DNA of 64,000 bases from Euclidia mi (GCA_944739405.2 OX123209.2:12728217-12792216), one strand, 5' to 3'. Shown: positions 10,201 to 17,959, counted from the stretch's first letter. Notes: generated by a model not told the origin, from the letters alone. A program made the numbers and translations.

Positions 10201-12917
10201 AGTTTTTTTTTTATATAATATCTCTAGTTCTTTTAAATAACTATCCATGGTTATAAGGTCATTCAACTTACTACATTTACATTTGCATTGTTGTTCCTTT
10301 TAATTTTAAAAAATGCTACTGTGTTAGATGAAGATAACTCGTGATCATGGGTTGTACACTAACATCTTTGTAAATTTTGTGTATTCATATACCTACCGTC
10401 ACTTTCTGTAACATACATTTCCATCATAGTTCTGAACATGATCGCGAGTTGCCTACATTATAAGATGTAAGTGGATGCTCCTGTTACACAAGATTCACAA
10501 TGGAAGGCTACTACAGCACTTAATCTGCATTAATTATTTAAGTATTATCTAAGTTCCTAATTACTATTTACAAGTAATTAATTACAATGTAAAACAGTTG
10601 CAGCTCCTTACAAAAACAAAATCTTAATATATAAAATCCTTGCGTTACTGACTGACTGACAGACACGCTACAGCCGAAACTATTGGGCGCAGGAAGCTGA
10701 AATTTGGCATGTATGTTCCTTGGGAACCGGAGGGGTGCACTAAGAAGGGATTTCCCGAAATTCCCAAGGGATCGGCCAAAACGGGTAAATTTAAAAAAAT
10801 GCAGGCGTAGCTGCTGGCGTCCTCTAGTCTTAATATATAAAATCCTTGCGTTACTGACTGACTGACAGACACGCTACAGCCGAAACTATTGGGCGCAGGA
10901 AGCTGAAATTTGGCATGTATGTTCCTTGGGAACCGGAGGGGTGCACTAAGAAGGGATTTCCCGAAATTCCCAAGGGATCGGCCAAAACGGGTAAATTTAA
11001 AAAAAATGCAGGCGTAGCTGCTGGCGTCCTCTAGTATGTAACATAACACTGGCGATTAAAAAAGAGTGGCCACGAGTTTTATTGGCCGTTCTTTCTCGTG
11101 GTTCTACCTATTGCTTTGCGAATGGGCAGTAAATGTAAATGTAGAAGCATTAAGTAATTTATTTTAAAATTTGACGTTCATAAGCGTCACCTTGTGACCT
11201 AGATGAATAAATGATTTTGACTTTTTCACTCCTGTGGTGTTGCTTGTGTCCATAGGCGGCGGTATAGCTATTTATATAAATAAAACAAAATAAACTTTTA
11301 CATTATCTAGAATCTAGAGAGTTTACCGCCCAAAGTGTACCTATTTCTTGTTGTACTTCGAGTGTTAAACCCTCTCAGAAATCCAAGTCAAAACTAGTTC
11401 TGATCCATAGGTCATCATCATCACTGGAAACCAGGGGCGTAGCTACAGCTGTATCAGAAAAGTGGGCTCCAAGCTGCAAGGGCTCCAAACGCGCATATGC
11501 AATTTTTTAACATCTTTATCCGTCGCTTGGGGACCTCTAACAAATTCAGATATGAGGCCCATCTAAGGTACACAACGCCACTGCTGGGAACACAGTGGCC
11601 ATTGGTAAAGTCGACCAATTTTTCCTGATACCAGCAAAGTCAAAATCCTTTATTCGCTTAGGTCACAAAGTGACACTTATGAACGTCAAATATTCTACCA
11701 CTTACCCGTGCAGCTGATTATCCTCAGCGCAGGACTCTTTTAAATCCACGCTTGTGACGAACGGTGGACTGTTGCAGCGAATGTCTTTAAATTCTACGAT
11801 CTGCCTGTCCACTCGAAACGTTGAGTGGATTATGCAGTGGGCTTTCTGGAAGGCAACGCAAAAATCACCATCATCAGCAGACAGTGATGCATCTAGGATT
11901 TTGTTCTGGAGGCGATTGACCCTGTTACATAGGCGTATATTGCAAGGCTGGACGCCTAATAAACTTGACACCATTGTTATATATATATATCCAGGGCCAC
12001 CTTGGAAAATAACCCTAGTTATACCAATGCCCTGGCAGCATCCTGACCTTGGCTGTTCTTAGTCCGGAGGGAGAGTTCTTGGAATGCCGTCGTCTCCTTC
12101 TTTGAGACAGTCATGCTAAGAGAAAACGGCGGAATGGCCGGGAGGTTTGCGGGACCCTACACTACCCGCATCCAACTGCAGCTTCGGTCGTTACTACGAT
12201 TTTCATTCTTTACGGTGGCTAACACCGCCTTATTTCTTACGCTATAAGAACATAACAAAGGTCAAAGTGTCTAGCTGCTGTTGCTATGTACCGCTCGGAT
12301 ATAAATCTATAACCGATCACTCATCCGAGTGGTGACCTCTGAGAGTTGTTTAACCTAATATGACGGCTGACGGCGTAATTCACCGAGGTCGCTCGTCTAG
12401 GACTCCCAGACTTCAGTCCAATTTTATTACAGTGTATTCTGGTACTTTACAGATAAGTAGAGCCTTGCTGATTTCTGCATGAATGGGCCAGTTCGACCAA
12501 GGAAGTACTACCTTCTCATATAATAGCGGCGTTTCGTTTGGTGAGTGAGAGTATTCCCTTTCCCCTAATCCCGCTAATCCTACTCCCATCACATAGGACG
12601 GCAACACACTTGTGGCACACCTCTAGAGTTGCGGGTTTCCATGGGCGTCGGTATTCGCTTACCACCCGGCGATCAGTCTTCTCGATTGCCTCGTGTCTTC
12701 TTCTCTATATAGAACAAAAAACTTACCAAAACATCATAACTGCTTGTTACGTTATTTATAACGATTCTTCTTTTAGTGCCAGGACACGCCACAAGGACAG
12801 CTTCCAATCTCTTAAAAGAGATGGCGCCACCGGCAGCGTTTGGCGCCAAAAAACCACCATCTCGTATAAAGACGGGACCTGGTTTGCCGAAGTCTTTATT
12901 TAAAGATAAGATGCACA
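1..12917 (-). CDS. DNA/RNA non-specific endonuclease (dsRNase-like), copy 1, exons 1-5, 3' end off the window
   Basis: This is a multi-exon gene on the minus strand: exon 1 12727-12917, exon 2 11706-11905, exon 3 5839-5987, exon 4 5281-5399, exon 5 836-970. All junctions are GT-AG and the phases match (exon 1 to 2 phase 0; 2 to 3 two bases plus one; 3 to 4 one plus two; 4 to 5 phase 0). The product resembles secreted insect NUC-domain nucleases that degrade DNA and dsRNA in gut or haemolymph. Marks seen are GKPGPVFIRDGG near the N terminus, RPNFI in exon 3, and in exon 5 the catalytic TRGHLA plus YVNCAPQW and the LEE glutamate. Exons 6-7 should lie left of base 1. The signal peptide exon upstream of exon 1 was not found; exon 1 starts with the last two bases of a split codon. 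No stop or splice defect is visible in these five exons, so this may be the functional copy. Introns are packed with TEs. Confidence 0.8.
510..802. mobile_element. MITE-like element M1, copy a
   Basis: It has terminal inverted repeats of about 30 bp: CAACGAACTCAGATTTACA at the left is matched by its reverse complement at about 783-801. The inside carries short runs such as TCTCTTGCTCTCG and a GCCACGCCGCCAAGCGGC palindrome. Related copies sit at 13031-13293, 51150-51450 and 62645-62932. It has no coding capacity. It abuts exon 5 of nuclease copy 1 on the donor side. The superfamily is unknown because the target duplication is unclear. Confidence 0.6.
836..970 (-). CDS. Nuclease copy 1, exon 5 (catalytic core)
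   Basis: A 135-bp exon of 45 codons. The acceptor is TTTGTTTAAG at 971-980 and the donor GAG|GTACTA at 830-835. It encodes TRGHLAARADY, with the catalytic RGH histidine of the NUC fold, then YVNCAPQW, the Asn that binds the metal in the family, and WAALEE, the conserved Glu. Phase 0 at both ends. Its first 80 bp plus 24 bp of intron are the unit of the adjoining 104-bp array. Confidence 0.85.
890..1917. repeat. Tandem array, ten 104-bp units derived from the exon 5 acceptor region
   Basis: Units begin GTTGACGTAG at 890, 994, 1098, 1202, 1306, 1410, 1514, 1618, 1722 and 1826. Each unit read on the minus strand is 24 bp of intron with the acceptor (TTTGTTTAAG) followed by the first 80 bp of exon 5. 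Most units are almost identical and the outermost (1826-1917) is diverged. Splicing into any unit but the last gives 27 codons and then a TGA, because the unit junction reads GTC AAC TGA. A four-unit version lies at 51544-51957. Confidence 0.95.
2140..2465 (+). pseudogene. RTE-like LINE C-terminal fragment
   Basis: The plus-strand frames give LEDKIQKRKPSIKDVGRKAA, then WYWAGQVSQREGRC, which resembles the RTE C-terminal motif (ITDVGRKAARLKWDWAGHV-like), followed by broken frames. The same fragment is at 52170-52490 in the other arm, so the insertion predates the duplication. The stretch 1918-2139 between the array and this fragment is shared with copy 2 and holds nothing else I recognise. Confidence 0.6.
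2515..4200 (+). mobile_element. 3'-end fragment of a plus-strand LINE, split by another LINE
   Basis: The left piece (2515-2615) ends CTCTGCACCACTATAAGGTA. The right piece (about 4116-4200) continues GGTAGACTGG...GCATTAAGTCCGCC and ends in an AAGTTAATAAATAAAAAC tail. The uninterrupted equivalent is at about 57795-57965. It has no coding remnant. The 2616-4115 insertion separates the halves. Confidence 0.65.
2616..4115 (-). mobile_element. RTE-type LINE, 5'-truncated, inserted in copy 1 only
   Basis: Minus-strand pieces encode, in order from about 4045 down, an RT finger segment (YRGIALL-like), FVDFTKAYDSINRN, the YADD catalytic box (VIGYADDLALL, about 3430-3450), KFKYLGC, and a C-terminal RLRWLGHLERMGEDRSVKRA segment ending at 2618. 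Several frameshifts disrupt it. The paralogous locus near 57890 has an uninterrupted sequence, so this insertion is younger than the duplication. Confidence 0.8.
4195..4680 (-). pseudogene. Jockey-like LINE RT fragment
   Basis: Degenerate minus-strand RT sequence matches the better kept copy at 57970-58540, which has FCDLSKAF and GVPQGSILGPF motifs. The frames here are broken. Presence in both arms shows that it was there before duplication. It is interrupted at its 5' side by the SINE at 4684-4983. Confidence 0.65.
4684..4983 (+). mobile_element. SINE (family B), about 300 bp
   Basis: It starts AGCAATAGCCTAGTGGAG and contains GGTTCGAATCCATGGCGCGC, a pol III B-box-like stretch. It continues with CTTTTCGGAGTTATGTGCG and ends in a GATGATGATGA tail. 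It is absent from the matching place near 58530, so it is a younger insertion. Relatives are at 19265-19420, 20405-20560, 46499-46818, 48857-49010 and 63738-63935. Confidence 0.7.
5281..5399 (-). CDS. Nuclease copy 1, exon 4
   Basis: 119 bp. The acceptor is TTTGCAG at 5400-5406 and the donor CAG|GTTAGT at 5275-5280. It encodes EGTLFGKVRMSALYKTANQK, then LNAILGDDMGDRYITKNQ. This corresponds to the region between the RPxFI segment and the RGH motif of insect NUC nucleases. It begins with two bases completing the codon left open by exon 3 and ends in phase 0. Confidence 0.8.
5632..5785 (+). mobile_element. Helitron-like non-autonomous fragment
   Basis: It contains TTACTTTCTGTCTGACAGACA, ACTTGGGCGTTAGAAGCTGA and GGTGCACTAATATTTCCCG, the body of the element whose tandem copies lie at 10623-11036. 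A related fragment is at 59155-59300. It is degraded and its boundaries are approximate. Confidence 0.4.
5839..5987 (-). CDS. Nuclease copy 1, exon 3
   Basis: 149 bp, 49 codons plus one base on each side. The acceptor is ATTCCAG at 5988-5994 and the donor is a consensus GTGAGT at 5833-5838. It encodes GYKIKDRFYKLYSACFDKEL, then YVEHVVSP and LSKRPNFI, matching the FxxxYxxCFD...RPSFI stretch of the family. The phase joins precisely to exon 2 (GG|A) and exon 4 (G|AA). Confidence 0.85.
6172..6400 (+). mobile_element. Lepidopteran SINE-like repeat (family E)
   Basis: It contains CCTTGCCGATTTCAGCATGA, GGGAAGTACTACC, CGTTCGGTGAGTGGGAGTG, a C/T-rich middle and GGCGGCAACGCACTTGTG. This is a very common lepidopteran interspersed repeat. 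Fuller relatives are at 12462-12716 and 61858-62320. Confidence 0.6.
6841..9262 (-). mobile_element. 5'-truncated LINE nested inside the Jockey-like LINE
   Basis: It is flanked by GTATAT at 6835-6840 and at 9263-9268. Joining the host at this point restores a continuous LVYINDLP reading frame across the insertion. On the minus strand it holds the long RT frame at 7236-9173, then a TA-rich microsatellite (7190-7225) and a tail reading GGCATTAAGTCCGCC...AAATAAAATAAA. The endonuclease half is missing. Confidence 0.9.
7236..9173 (-). CDS. LINE reverse transcriptase, long open frame without the endonuclease
   Basis: 645 codons are open without a break. The order is: an N-terminal linker (RRRDRAFRLFRKDRT), SNAVGYDGISRRM, FRPISILPFLAKVLEACV, YQSGFRPGHSTST, LALVDFSNAFNTV, SSGVPQGGILSPLLFSIF, and YHLYADDLQLYSQ with the YADD catalytic aspartates. 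After these come LGLYIDATLDW and a C-terminal LLWNRLPPEVR segment. It belongs to the Jockey/CR1 group of non-LTR elements; I cannot place the clade. The open frame suggests a fairly recent insertion, although 5' truncation makes it immobile. The listed start is a frame boundary, not a proven initiator. Confidence 0.85.
   Translation of the reverse strand: MAMRRRDRAFRLFRKDRTDENWTLFKAARNRCNQMVRNAKRRHILENINSSSSANIWKFLGTLGIGKQRHIDSQMPVGLDDLNQHFSSTAQLDLQARRRTVDQLAGLARPDVTPLNFSPVTPGEVKKTILSIKSNAVGYDGISRRMITLILDHLILPLSHIFNFSIDNGTFPSLWRKAFVIPLPKIPNPTLPSHFRPISILPFLAKVLEACVNKQLSNFIHQNKLLSPYQSGFRPGHSTSTALLKVTGDIRAGMEETKVTVLALVDFSNAFNTVSHDILLSILSYLMIPPGLLDWFSTYLQGRQQAVRIDETSSSWRDLSSGVPQGGILSPLLFSIFINFLTPKLRCSYHLYADDLQLYSQARVEDVTLAIADVNRDLNNILAWCNDFGLDVNPAKCQAIIVGSQRMTNRLNLTSLPPVTFNGLIIPFSPVVKDLGLYIDATLDWKPQVTDVSQRVTGTLRALYRLKNFLPPKTKTMLVQTLIFPLIDYGDVCYYDLNAEYLNKYDRLLNNCIRFIYNLRKYDHVSTFRSELKWLPIRQRRSLRALTTLFSFLHSSSPPDYLTQYFQYLSSTHDRALRSSHNLLLACPTHSSVFVNSSFIVQAVLLWNRLPPEVRMSTNRYAFKMKVRELLFNKLKESTHHSHQI
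9300..10158 (+). pseudogene. C-terminal RT part of the split Jockey-like LINE
   Basis: After VVFFADDTSLIF (about 9309-9345) the frame breaks near 9420 and 9520. It then runs 9536-9886 (VFLGITLDSKLQWG, MSYGILLWGKAAD, LLQKRAVRAIYML) and, after another shift, 9865-10158 (NTRNRHKLYAPYHRLHKV, SFVGLGIRIYNKIP). Order and motifs are standard for the C-terminal third of a Jockey-type ORF2. The same family is on the minus strand at 56950-57655. Confidence 0.8.
10623..11036 (+). mobile_element. Two head-to-tail Helitron-like non-autonomous elements, 206 bp each
   Basis: The first copy starts at 10623 and the second at 10829, with almost identical sequence. Each begins TCTTAATATATAAAATCC, runs through GACAGACACGCTACAGCCG and GGAACCGGAGGGGTGCAC, and ends GGCGTAGCTGCTGGCG-TCCTCTAG followed by T. 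A 5' TC, a 3' CTAG and an A/T insertion context fit Helitrons. There is no Rep/helicase. Relatives are at 36787-36985 and 49742-49845. Confidence 0.65.
11227..11705. other. Intron sequence shared by both nuclease copies, with a LINE 3' tail
   Basis: It matches 59730-59920 and 60570-61106 of the other arm. From 11637 to 11700, minus strand, is a Jockey-like 3' tail (TTTGACGTTCATAAGTGTCA in reverse, then AATAAAGGATTTTGA) that ends directly at the exon 2 donor. I see no gene in the remainder. Confidence 0.5.
11706..11905 (-). CDS. Nuclease copy 1, exon 2
   Basis: 200 bp. The acceptor is CGCCTCCAG just right of 11905 and the donor a consensus GTAAGT at 11700-11705. It encodes NKILDASLSADDGDFCVAF, then STFRVDRQIVEFKDIRCN, PPFVTSVDLKESCAE and NQLHG. 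The spaced cysteines fit the N-terminal cysteine-rich part of insect NUC nucleases (CxxGxxF...I.C...P). It ends with two bases that pair with the first base of exon 3. An open frame continues upstream of the acceptor, so a longer exon is possible but would break the phase. Confidence 0.75.
12100..12461. other. Intron 1 sequence shared by both copies
   Basis: It matches 61500-61857 closely. It contains GGCGGAATGGCCGGGAGG and CATCCAACTGCAGCTTCGG and no coding frame I can support. It is probably older repeat sequence. Confidence 0.35.
12462..12716 (+). mobile_element. Lepidopteran SINE-like repeat (family E) in intron 1
   Basis: It has the family landmarks: CCTTGCTGATTTCTGCATGA, GGAAGTACTACC, GTTTGGTGAGTGAGAGT, GACGGCAACACACTTGTGGC, and CATGGGCGTCGGTATTCGCT before a CTTCTTCTCTATATAGAAC end. 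It abuts the GTAAGT donor used for exon 1. A copy at the same place in the other arm (61858-62320) shows it predates the duplication. Confidence 0.65.
12727..12917 (-). CDS. Nuclease copy 1, exon 1 of the visible set (N-terminal region of mature protein)
   Basis: 191 bp with acceptor ATATTTCAG at 12918-12926. It encodes C-I-L-S-L-N-K-D-F, then GKPGPVFIRDGGFLAPNAAG, SFKRLEAVLVACPGTKRRI. The PxPVFIR...VLVACPG pattern marks the N terminus of mature insect NUC nucleases. Two donors give the same phase: GTAAGT at 12721-12726 (used here, better consensus) or GTAACA at 12746-12750, which removes eight codons. The exon starts inside a codon, so an upstream signal-peptide exon is required; I did not find it. 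Confidence 0.75.
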
Positions 12918-13030
12918 CTGAAATATAAAAGAGCTTATTATGCTTCTGTATGACAGTGTCATCCCGTCCTAGCGCGTCCCGGTTATATCCTAGACATTCG
13001 TCTAAGCACCACTTAACTACTAGCAAAGAG

Positions 13031-13293
13031 CTCAGATATTTACATGGAGGCGCATTTCTTATGGGCGCTCTGTAGACAAACTTTCTGTGACCCAAATTGC
13101 CGCTTGGCGGCGTGGCAGTCGCGCTGTGACAGCTGTCTCTACGAGTGCAAGAGAGACGAACGTTCCTCCTGTGAGAGCAAGAGAGACGGAGAACGACGCC
13201 AGTGCTGCCAATGGCGCCAACTACGAAGTACACTGGCGCCACTTGGAATCGGCACACGAAATCTTTGCGAAATGCGCCTCTATTTAAATCTGT
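13031..13293. mobile_element. MITE-like element M1, copy b
   Basis: The ends are imperfect inverted repeats (CTCAGATATTTACATGGAGG / AATGCGCCTCTATTTAAATCTG). The inside carries CAAATTGCCGCTTGGCGGCG and GCAAGAGAGACG runs as in copies at 510-802 and 51150-51450, in opposite orientation. The equivalent in the other arm is 62645-62932. It is non-coding despite open frames. Confidence 0.6.
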
Positions 13294-13433
13294 ATTCAGT
13301 GCTACAAGTCTAACCCGATTGCCACAAATGTTGCTTGTCCATCTGCCGTCTGACCTTCGCAACCCAAAGGGATAGCGGTGTTATATGGCTAAGCACGTGG
13401 GGAGGAATTTTTTATATGTCGATCGATGTAGGT

Positions 13434-13676
13434 ATGGTTTTATCCGTGTGGTGACGGATTAAGAATACGGTATGTCACCCCCCCATATCATCCCATGGGT
13501 GTCGTAAGAGCCGACAGAGGGAGCATATTATGCAGAGAACAGCACTGTAAGAGAAGAACAACTTGATACAAACCCTATACCAACCCGTTTGGCCAGCTTG
13601 GTATAGTAGGCCAATTCCTCCTTTCAAAGGAGAGGCCTATTCCAGCAGTGGACTGTTAAAGCTGATGATGATGATG
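13434..13676 (+). mobile_element. SINE (family C)
   Basis: It contains GTGTGGTGACGGATTAAGAA, CATCCCATGGGTGTCGTAAG, GGTATAGTAGGCCAATTCC, GGAGAGGCCTATTCCAGCAG and a GATGATGATGATG tail. A truncated relative is at 50935-51130. It is absent from the same place in copy 2 (about 62990), where the flanks join directly. Confidence 0.6.
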
Positions 13677-14128
13677 TATGGTTTAGGGTTTGCGAAGCTA
13701 CGGGCGTATGCTAGTAAGATAAGTAGGTATAAGATAAGAAATAAAAAACAAAACTCATAACTTTCTATTTGCAAGCTAGGCTAATATATTTACTATCTGT
13801 CACTATATGTCACCGCTTGCGTTTTATCAAGGTTTTAACGCCGCGTTAGAGTCAAATGATGCAAATGACTATTAGAGATACCATATTGAGTTATAATTAC
13901 GTTTTAATGACGTCAATAATTGTTAATTACCTTGATGTCAGGACAAAAATAAATATAGGTAAAATACAGGGTGTCACAAGACCCATCACCAAGCCGAAGT
14001 CTTCTCGTTTTGGACATCATGCCAAGTCATACTAAGCAAAAATAAAACCTGGTAAACGACTTCTTTTTTTTTAAGTATTCGCATTTTTCAAGCCGCTTTA
14101 AAAAATGTGCGCGTGCAAATTCCGAAAT

Positions 14129-16323
14129 GGGTCATAATCAAAACCAGCGAAAAAAATGTTACCACCAAATTTCTCAAAATTTATGAGACTTAGTAAATAT
14201 ATTTTTAATATGAATATGGATTCAGCACTAACCTAAACGTACAATAAAGAATGTTCTAGTTATTTTCATTAAATGTAATTTTTTTAATGCACACAGTATA
14301 ATAAAGTCCCCTTCTGTGGACTTGTTACCACTAGGAGTTTGGAACTCTGCATGGATATTAAAAATAAAATACGCTTCCTGGCATAATCAGACTATTAATA
14401 ATATAATTGTAACATGTTGAGCTTTTATTTTCTTCAAATTAACAAAATGTATGTAAATTATTTATTATAAAAAAATGGATTAAACAGTTCGTTACTAAAA
14501 TTTGTATCCATTCTGTGGTCCTAAAAAACCGGATGCTAAAATTGAATATCACACAAGACTAGTCGATTCTATTTATTTTGACACTGGCAATTATATGTGG
14601 CTGTCACTTGTCATTGTGCCGACATGAAGTGAATGATCCACGTGTTTTATAGATCCAAAAAAATTTAATCTCCAAGTTTTCGTCAAAGATCGTGTGTCTT
14701 TCCTTGCTATCAAATATTTTGGTATGTAAACACTAAATTTTTACGAAAAGCTCTATTCTAATGAGTCGAATGAACTTTTTTAAGAATTTTATATTGTTGT
14801 TTTTCTAACCTAAAATATGAAGACTTTATTTGGGATTTTATACAGGACCATCCCTTCTGTGGAATTCTTTTCTGTGCTTCTGAGTCCACCGAAGGGACAT
14901 TGGTCAACAGAATGGATAATAATGGCATTGTGTTGGTGATTTTGCTTCTGTTTTTTTTTTTCAGGAACCTCTTTATAACCTATTGCTAAGTTTACTTACG
15001 TCGGTCGGTTTTGTTCTTTTAAGTGTTGTTCTAATCTGGCCCGTAAGGCCCTCACTTTAGACTTGAGAACTTGAGTAACGACTAAACGTGTTGATTTAAA
15101 GTGCACCACGCTACAAAATGACTATAGTCTCAGATTGTTTGTTTGTATGTGCCTTTTGTCTTGTTTTTGGTTTCGGACGCATATATTGCATGTAGCTTAT
15201 CTTGTTTAGCAAACATACCTCAAAGAAAAAAAAGACAGAAAAGGAAAAAAGGAGAAGGCGCGGCGAACAGAAAAATCAAAGTATGTGCCCTTCTCGGGCA
15301 AGATTGAATGACGCAGCGATTGAAGAAAGAAAAAGAAAATACCGAGAAAGGTAACATAAAAAGAAGGCGTCGGGTTAAGTCAAGACTATTGATCAGTCAG
15401 TACACACCGCGACAACAGCACCAGATCTGAAGATGAATTATCCGAAGAATTATCACCGAATATTACACATTTTCATGTAAGAAGCGATGGACCAACCACG
15501 CAATACCGCAATTAAATAAAACTATGTTGACAACTACTATCTACTGTATCTTTTAGATTATACCTTATAAGTCCAACTACTTCAGAAGACAAACCTTCTC
15601 AATCGTAGGTACCCTTCACGTCTTCACAGTCTTGTGAGGACGTGAAGGGTACGATTGAGTAGGTTTGATTGAGACTCCTTTCTGTTTCTGATAATACTAT
15701 TTCATCACCGAAACATGTTAAAAAATTATTTGTCGATCATACAGTAAAATCTTCTTCTTCTTCACTGTCTAGTGCAGATGTAGACGACTTTATTATTTGT
15801 CCACAACAGCATAAAATACATAATATATTAATCCAAATACAGAAAGTGAATGTGATGCATCCATATTGTAAAGGGATACAAGTTAATGGATCCACTGTTT
15901 TTTATTATTCTTGTTTCTATTTATTTTTTATTGCATATCATCATTTTGTCAACAGAAGGGAAGTCCCTTCTGTAGATCAAAAAGAATATTTTTTTGCACG
16001 TGATTTGCTTGTATTTAAATTTATAGTTTATTACTAATCAGTGAAGTACAACACAATTGATATTTTAGTTAAGCTTTCGAAGGTTTTGTTAATACTTTTG
16101 TTAATTAAAACTTTCATAATTATCTTTTCTGTAGACTTTGTAGCCTTTTCTGTGGACACATAAAAATTAAAAAGTCACATATTTGCCAGAAAACAAGTCA
16201 TTGATCTCTGATATTATTTTTAAGTTAATACTTTTGTTATTTTTATAATGTATGCTGATTTAGAAGAAAAAATGAGACTTCTTTTAATTTTTTTTTTTTA
16301 CTCCTAACTTTCGTTTATGACCC
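14129..16323. mobile_element. Unclassified 2.2-kb TIR DNA transposon, AAAT target duplication
   Basis: It starts GGGTCATAA and ends TTATGACCC, with AAAT on both sides. The paralogous locus (about 63455) reads TTCCGAAATACCTACTAATC with no insertion, a clean empty site. Inside are several CCTTCTGTGGA-type motifs on either strand, a stem-loop at 15600-15660, and a short basic frame at about 15295-15350 (ARLNDAAIEERKRKYRER) resembling the basic segment of some transposon proteins. I see no transposase core. The 4-bp duplication and GGG ends do not settle the superfamily. Confidence 0.75.
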
Positions 16324-16454
16324 AAATGCCTACTAATCCATGGGTGCATAGGACATCTAAAGAACAGGTTGGCGGGGTAAATGCATCGATTTTGTACCTA
16401 ATTACAAAAATTCGATTGTAAATTTGAGCCTCAATATCTCCTGAACCAGTAATT

Positions 16455-16935
16455 TAAGTAAAGCTATACTCCTATGGAACGCGCTCCCTCTGGAAGTCAG
16501 GACGGCAGACAGTCGTGGGACATTTAAAAACAAAGCTCGTCAATGGATTCAACGTGGGTCATTGCCTGAATCATCGTAATCATCCCTGGATTATGTATGT
16601 ATATATAATATTTTATTGAATATATATGTGTATATATAAATATATATTTTATAATATATTAACATATATTATATTATACATATATAGTATATTAAGTATA
16701 TTAATTATTAAATTTATATATGTATTGTATAAGTGTGTTATGTACATTATTTACTAAAGTATCTAGTTATATATAAATTCAATTATAAAGTACTTCCACC
16801 TAATACCTGCCTTATAACTATCTCTGCATCACCCTAAGGTAGACTGTTAGACAATGCCTACGGCATTAAGTCCGCCTATGTACAATATTGTGCAGGAAGT
16901 TTAATAAATAAAATAAAAATAAAATAATTTCCCAG
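16455..16935 (+). mobile_element. 3' end of a Jockey/CR1-like LINE
   Basis: It starts in a C-terminal frame (LWNALPLEVRTADSRGTF, then KARQWIQRGSLPESS and stop near 16580). A TA-rich 3' UTR follows, and it ends GCATTAAGTCCGCCTATG...AATAAAATAAAAATAAAATAA. The tail type is the same as the LINE at 6841-9262. It is 5'-truncated to about 480 bp. Confidence 0.75.
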
Positions 16936-17029
16936 GTACGATGCCGAAGCAAAAAATGTTCGTAATGATTGATACAATATGGGGTTTCAGTTTTCGTTAA
17001 GGGTCTTTTTACAACCTGTATATAGGGAC

Positions 17030-17260
17030 AGGGTGAAGGGGAAGACCTAGGCGGACGTTTTCTGACCAGATTGGAGACATCTTAAAAAAAGGACAGGTCA
17101 GAAGTACTCTAAACAGAAGAACATGCATGAGAAACTTGATGGGAGTGAATGAAGCAAGAGAGGTATGTCAGAATCGTTGCAAATGGCGTTCCGTAGTCTT
17201 TGCCTACCCCTCCGGGAAACATGCGTGAGTATATGTATGTATATTACAACAACATTATTT
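17030..17260 (+). pseudogene. RTE-like LINE C-terminal/3' fragment
   Basis: The frame reads GRPRRTFSDQIGDILKKGQV, STLNRRTCMRNLMGV, NEAREVCQNRCKWRSVVFAY and stops after SGKHA near 17230. This is the standard end of a lepidopteran RTE-type ORF. It directly follows the right end of the MITE, which is also the right edge of homology between the two nuclease loci. Confidence 0.7.
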
Positions 17261-17889
17261 ATTTTGAATTTTCGGTACTTGTATAAGCTTTTCATGCAGA
17301 CAACGTTTAGCTTGTTTTTTTTTTTCTGGGAACTTATTCGACTTTTCTCTGATCTAGGTTTTAGATAAAGATAATTTATTCGTGTAAGACATGGTTAATT
17401 GGATGTTACAAATTAATTATGGTACATCATATCTCGCCGTCTGAGGCATACGAATGTTTTAATAAAATTATAATTAGTGTCAGTTATTCTTAAATAATTC
17501 ATTACAATTTTTGCTAATCTGACACAATTTTTATTATTATTAGGTACTTAAAAAATCATTTTAAGATTGATTTAAACAAATTTACATTTAACGAAAGTAA
17601 TTATCATACAATACTATTACAAAACTCAAAGTTATTTCATTTGCATTGCCTATAACTGATTTGCGTGGGTCAAAACTACCACGTAAACCACGCAAATCAC
17701 GACCACGGAAATCAAAATAAATCCTTTATTCTAAAAATATATAAAAACCCTTTAAGCAAATATACTGTGTTTTGAATATAGAGTTGCGTTACCTTATATT
17801 TGTCCGCTACAATATTTTATTCAATGAACAAATTCACAGACACCGGAGAAAATTGTACCATGCAAATCAAAGTTTTGAGAAACCATACC
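17261..17889. other. AT-rich intergenic stretch
   Basis: I see no coding frame, RNA gene or recognisable repeat. It contains a short GATTTGCGTGGGTCAAAACT / CACGTAAACCACGCAAATC inverted pair near 17655-17700. Confidence 0.3.
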
Positions 17890-17953
17890 CACGAAACGAA
17901 GTTCTTACCTTAATTGTTCCAATGGACTATTAAGGTAAGAACTTCGTTTCGTG
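17890..17953. repeat. Perfect 25-bp stem, 14-nt loop inverted repeat
   Basis: The left arm 17890-17914 starts CACGAAACGAAGTTC and the right arm 17929-17953 ends GAACTTCGTTTCGTG. The arms match without mismatch and the loop is TGTTCCAATGGACT. It could be the core of a fold-back MITE or a hairpin transcript. It borders the minus-strand RTE remnant. Confidence 0.9.
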
Positions 17954-17959
17954 GTATAG

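Larger units (their letters stand above)
6410..11226 (+). mobile_element. Jockey-like LINE, split by a second LINE and by tandem Helitron-like elements
   Basis: The 5' part (6410-6840) encodes RPISISPAISKIFEKILL, HKDQYGFTKGRST, a damaged FCDLSKASDCV box and GVPQGSILGPFLFLVY, with one in-frame stop. The frame resumes at 9269 with INDLPFYLKN and FFADDTSLIF (the ADD catalytic box), then VFLGITLDSKLQWGAHI, and ends near 10158. The 3' UTR ends near 11226 in a TAAGCGTCACCTTGTGACC...AATAAATGA tail, with the 10623-11036 elements inserted. The 6841-9262 insertion is flanked by a GTATAT duplication. The element is dead. Confidence 0.8.
13967..17018. mobile_element. Mariner-like MITE expanded by later insertions
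   Basis: The ends CAGGGTGTCACAAGACCC and GGGTCTTTTTACAACCTG are inverted repeats flanked by TA, the mariner/Tc1 target. The paralogous element at 63295-63527 is only 233 bp. The copy here holds the TIR transposon 14129-16323 and a LINE 3' fragment 16455-16935. No mariner transposase is present. Confidence 0.7.

Noticed and set aside
16600..16740. TA-rich region as a replication origin or matrix attachment site
   Set aside because: It lies in the 3' UTR of a LINE fragment, where such TA runs are common. Composition alone is not evidence.
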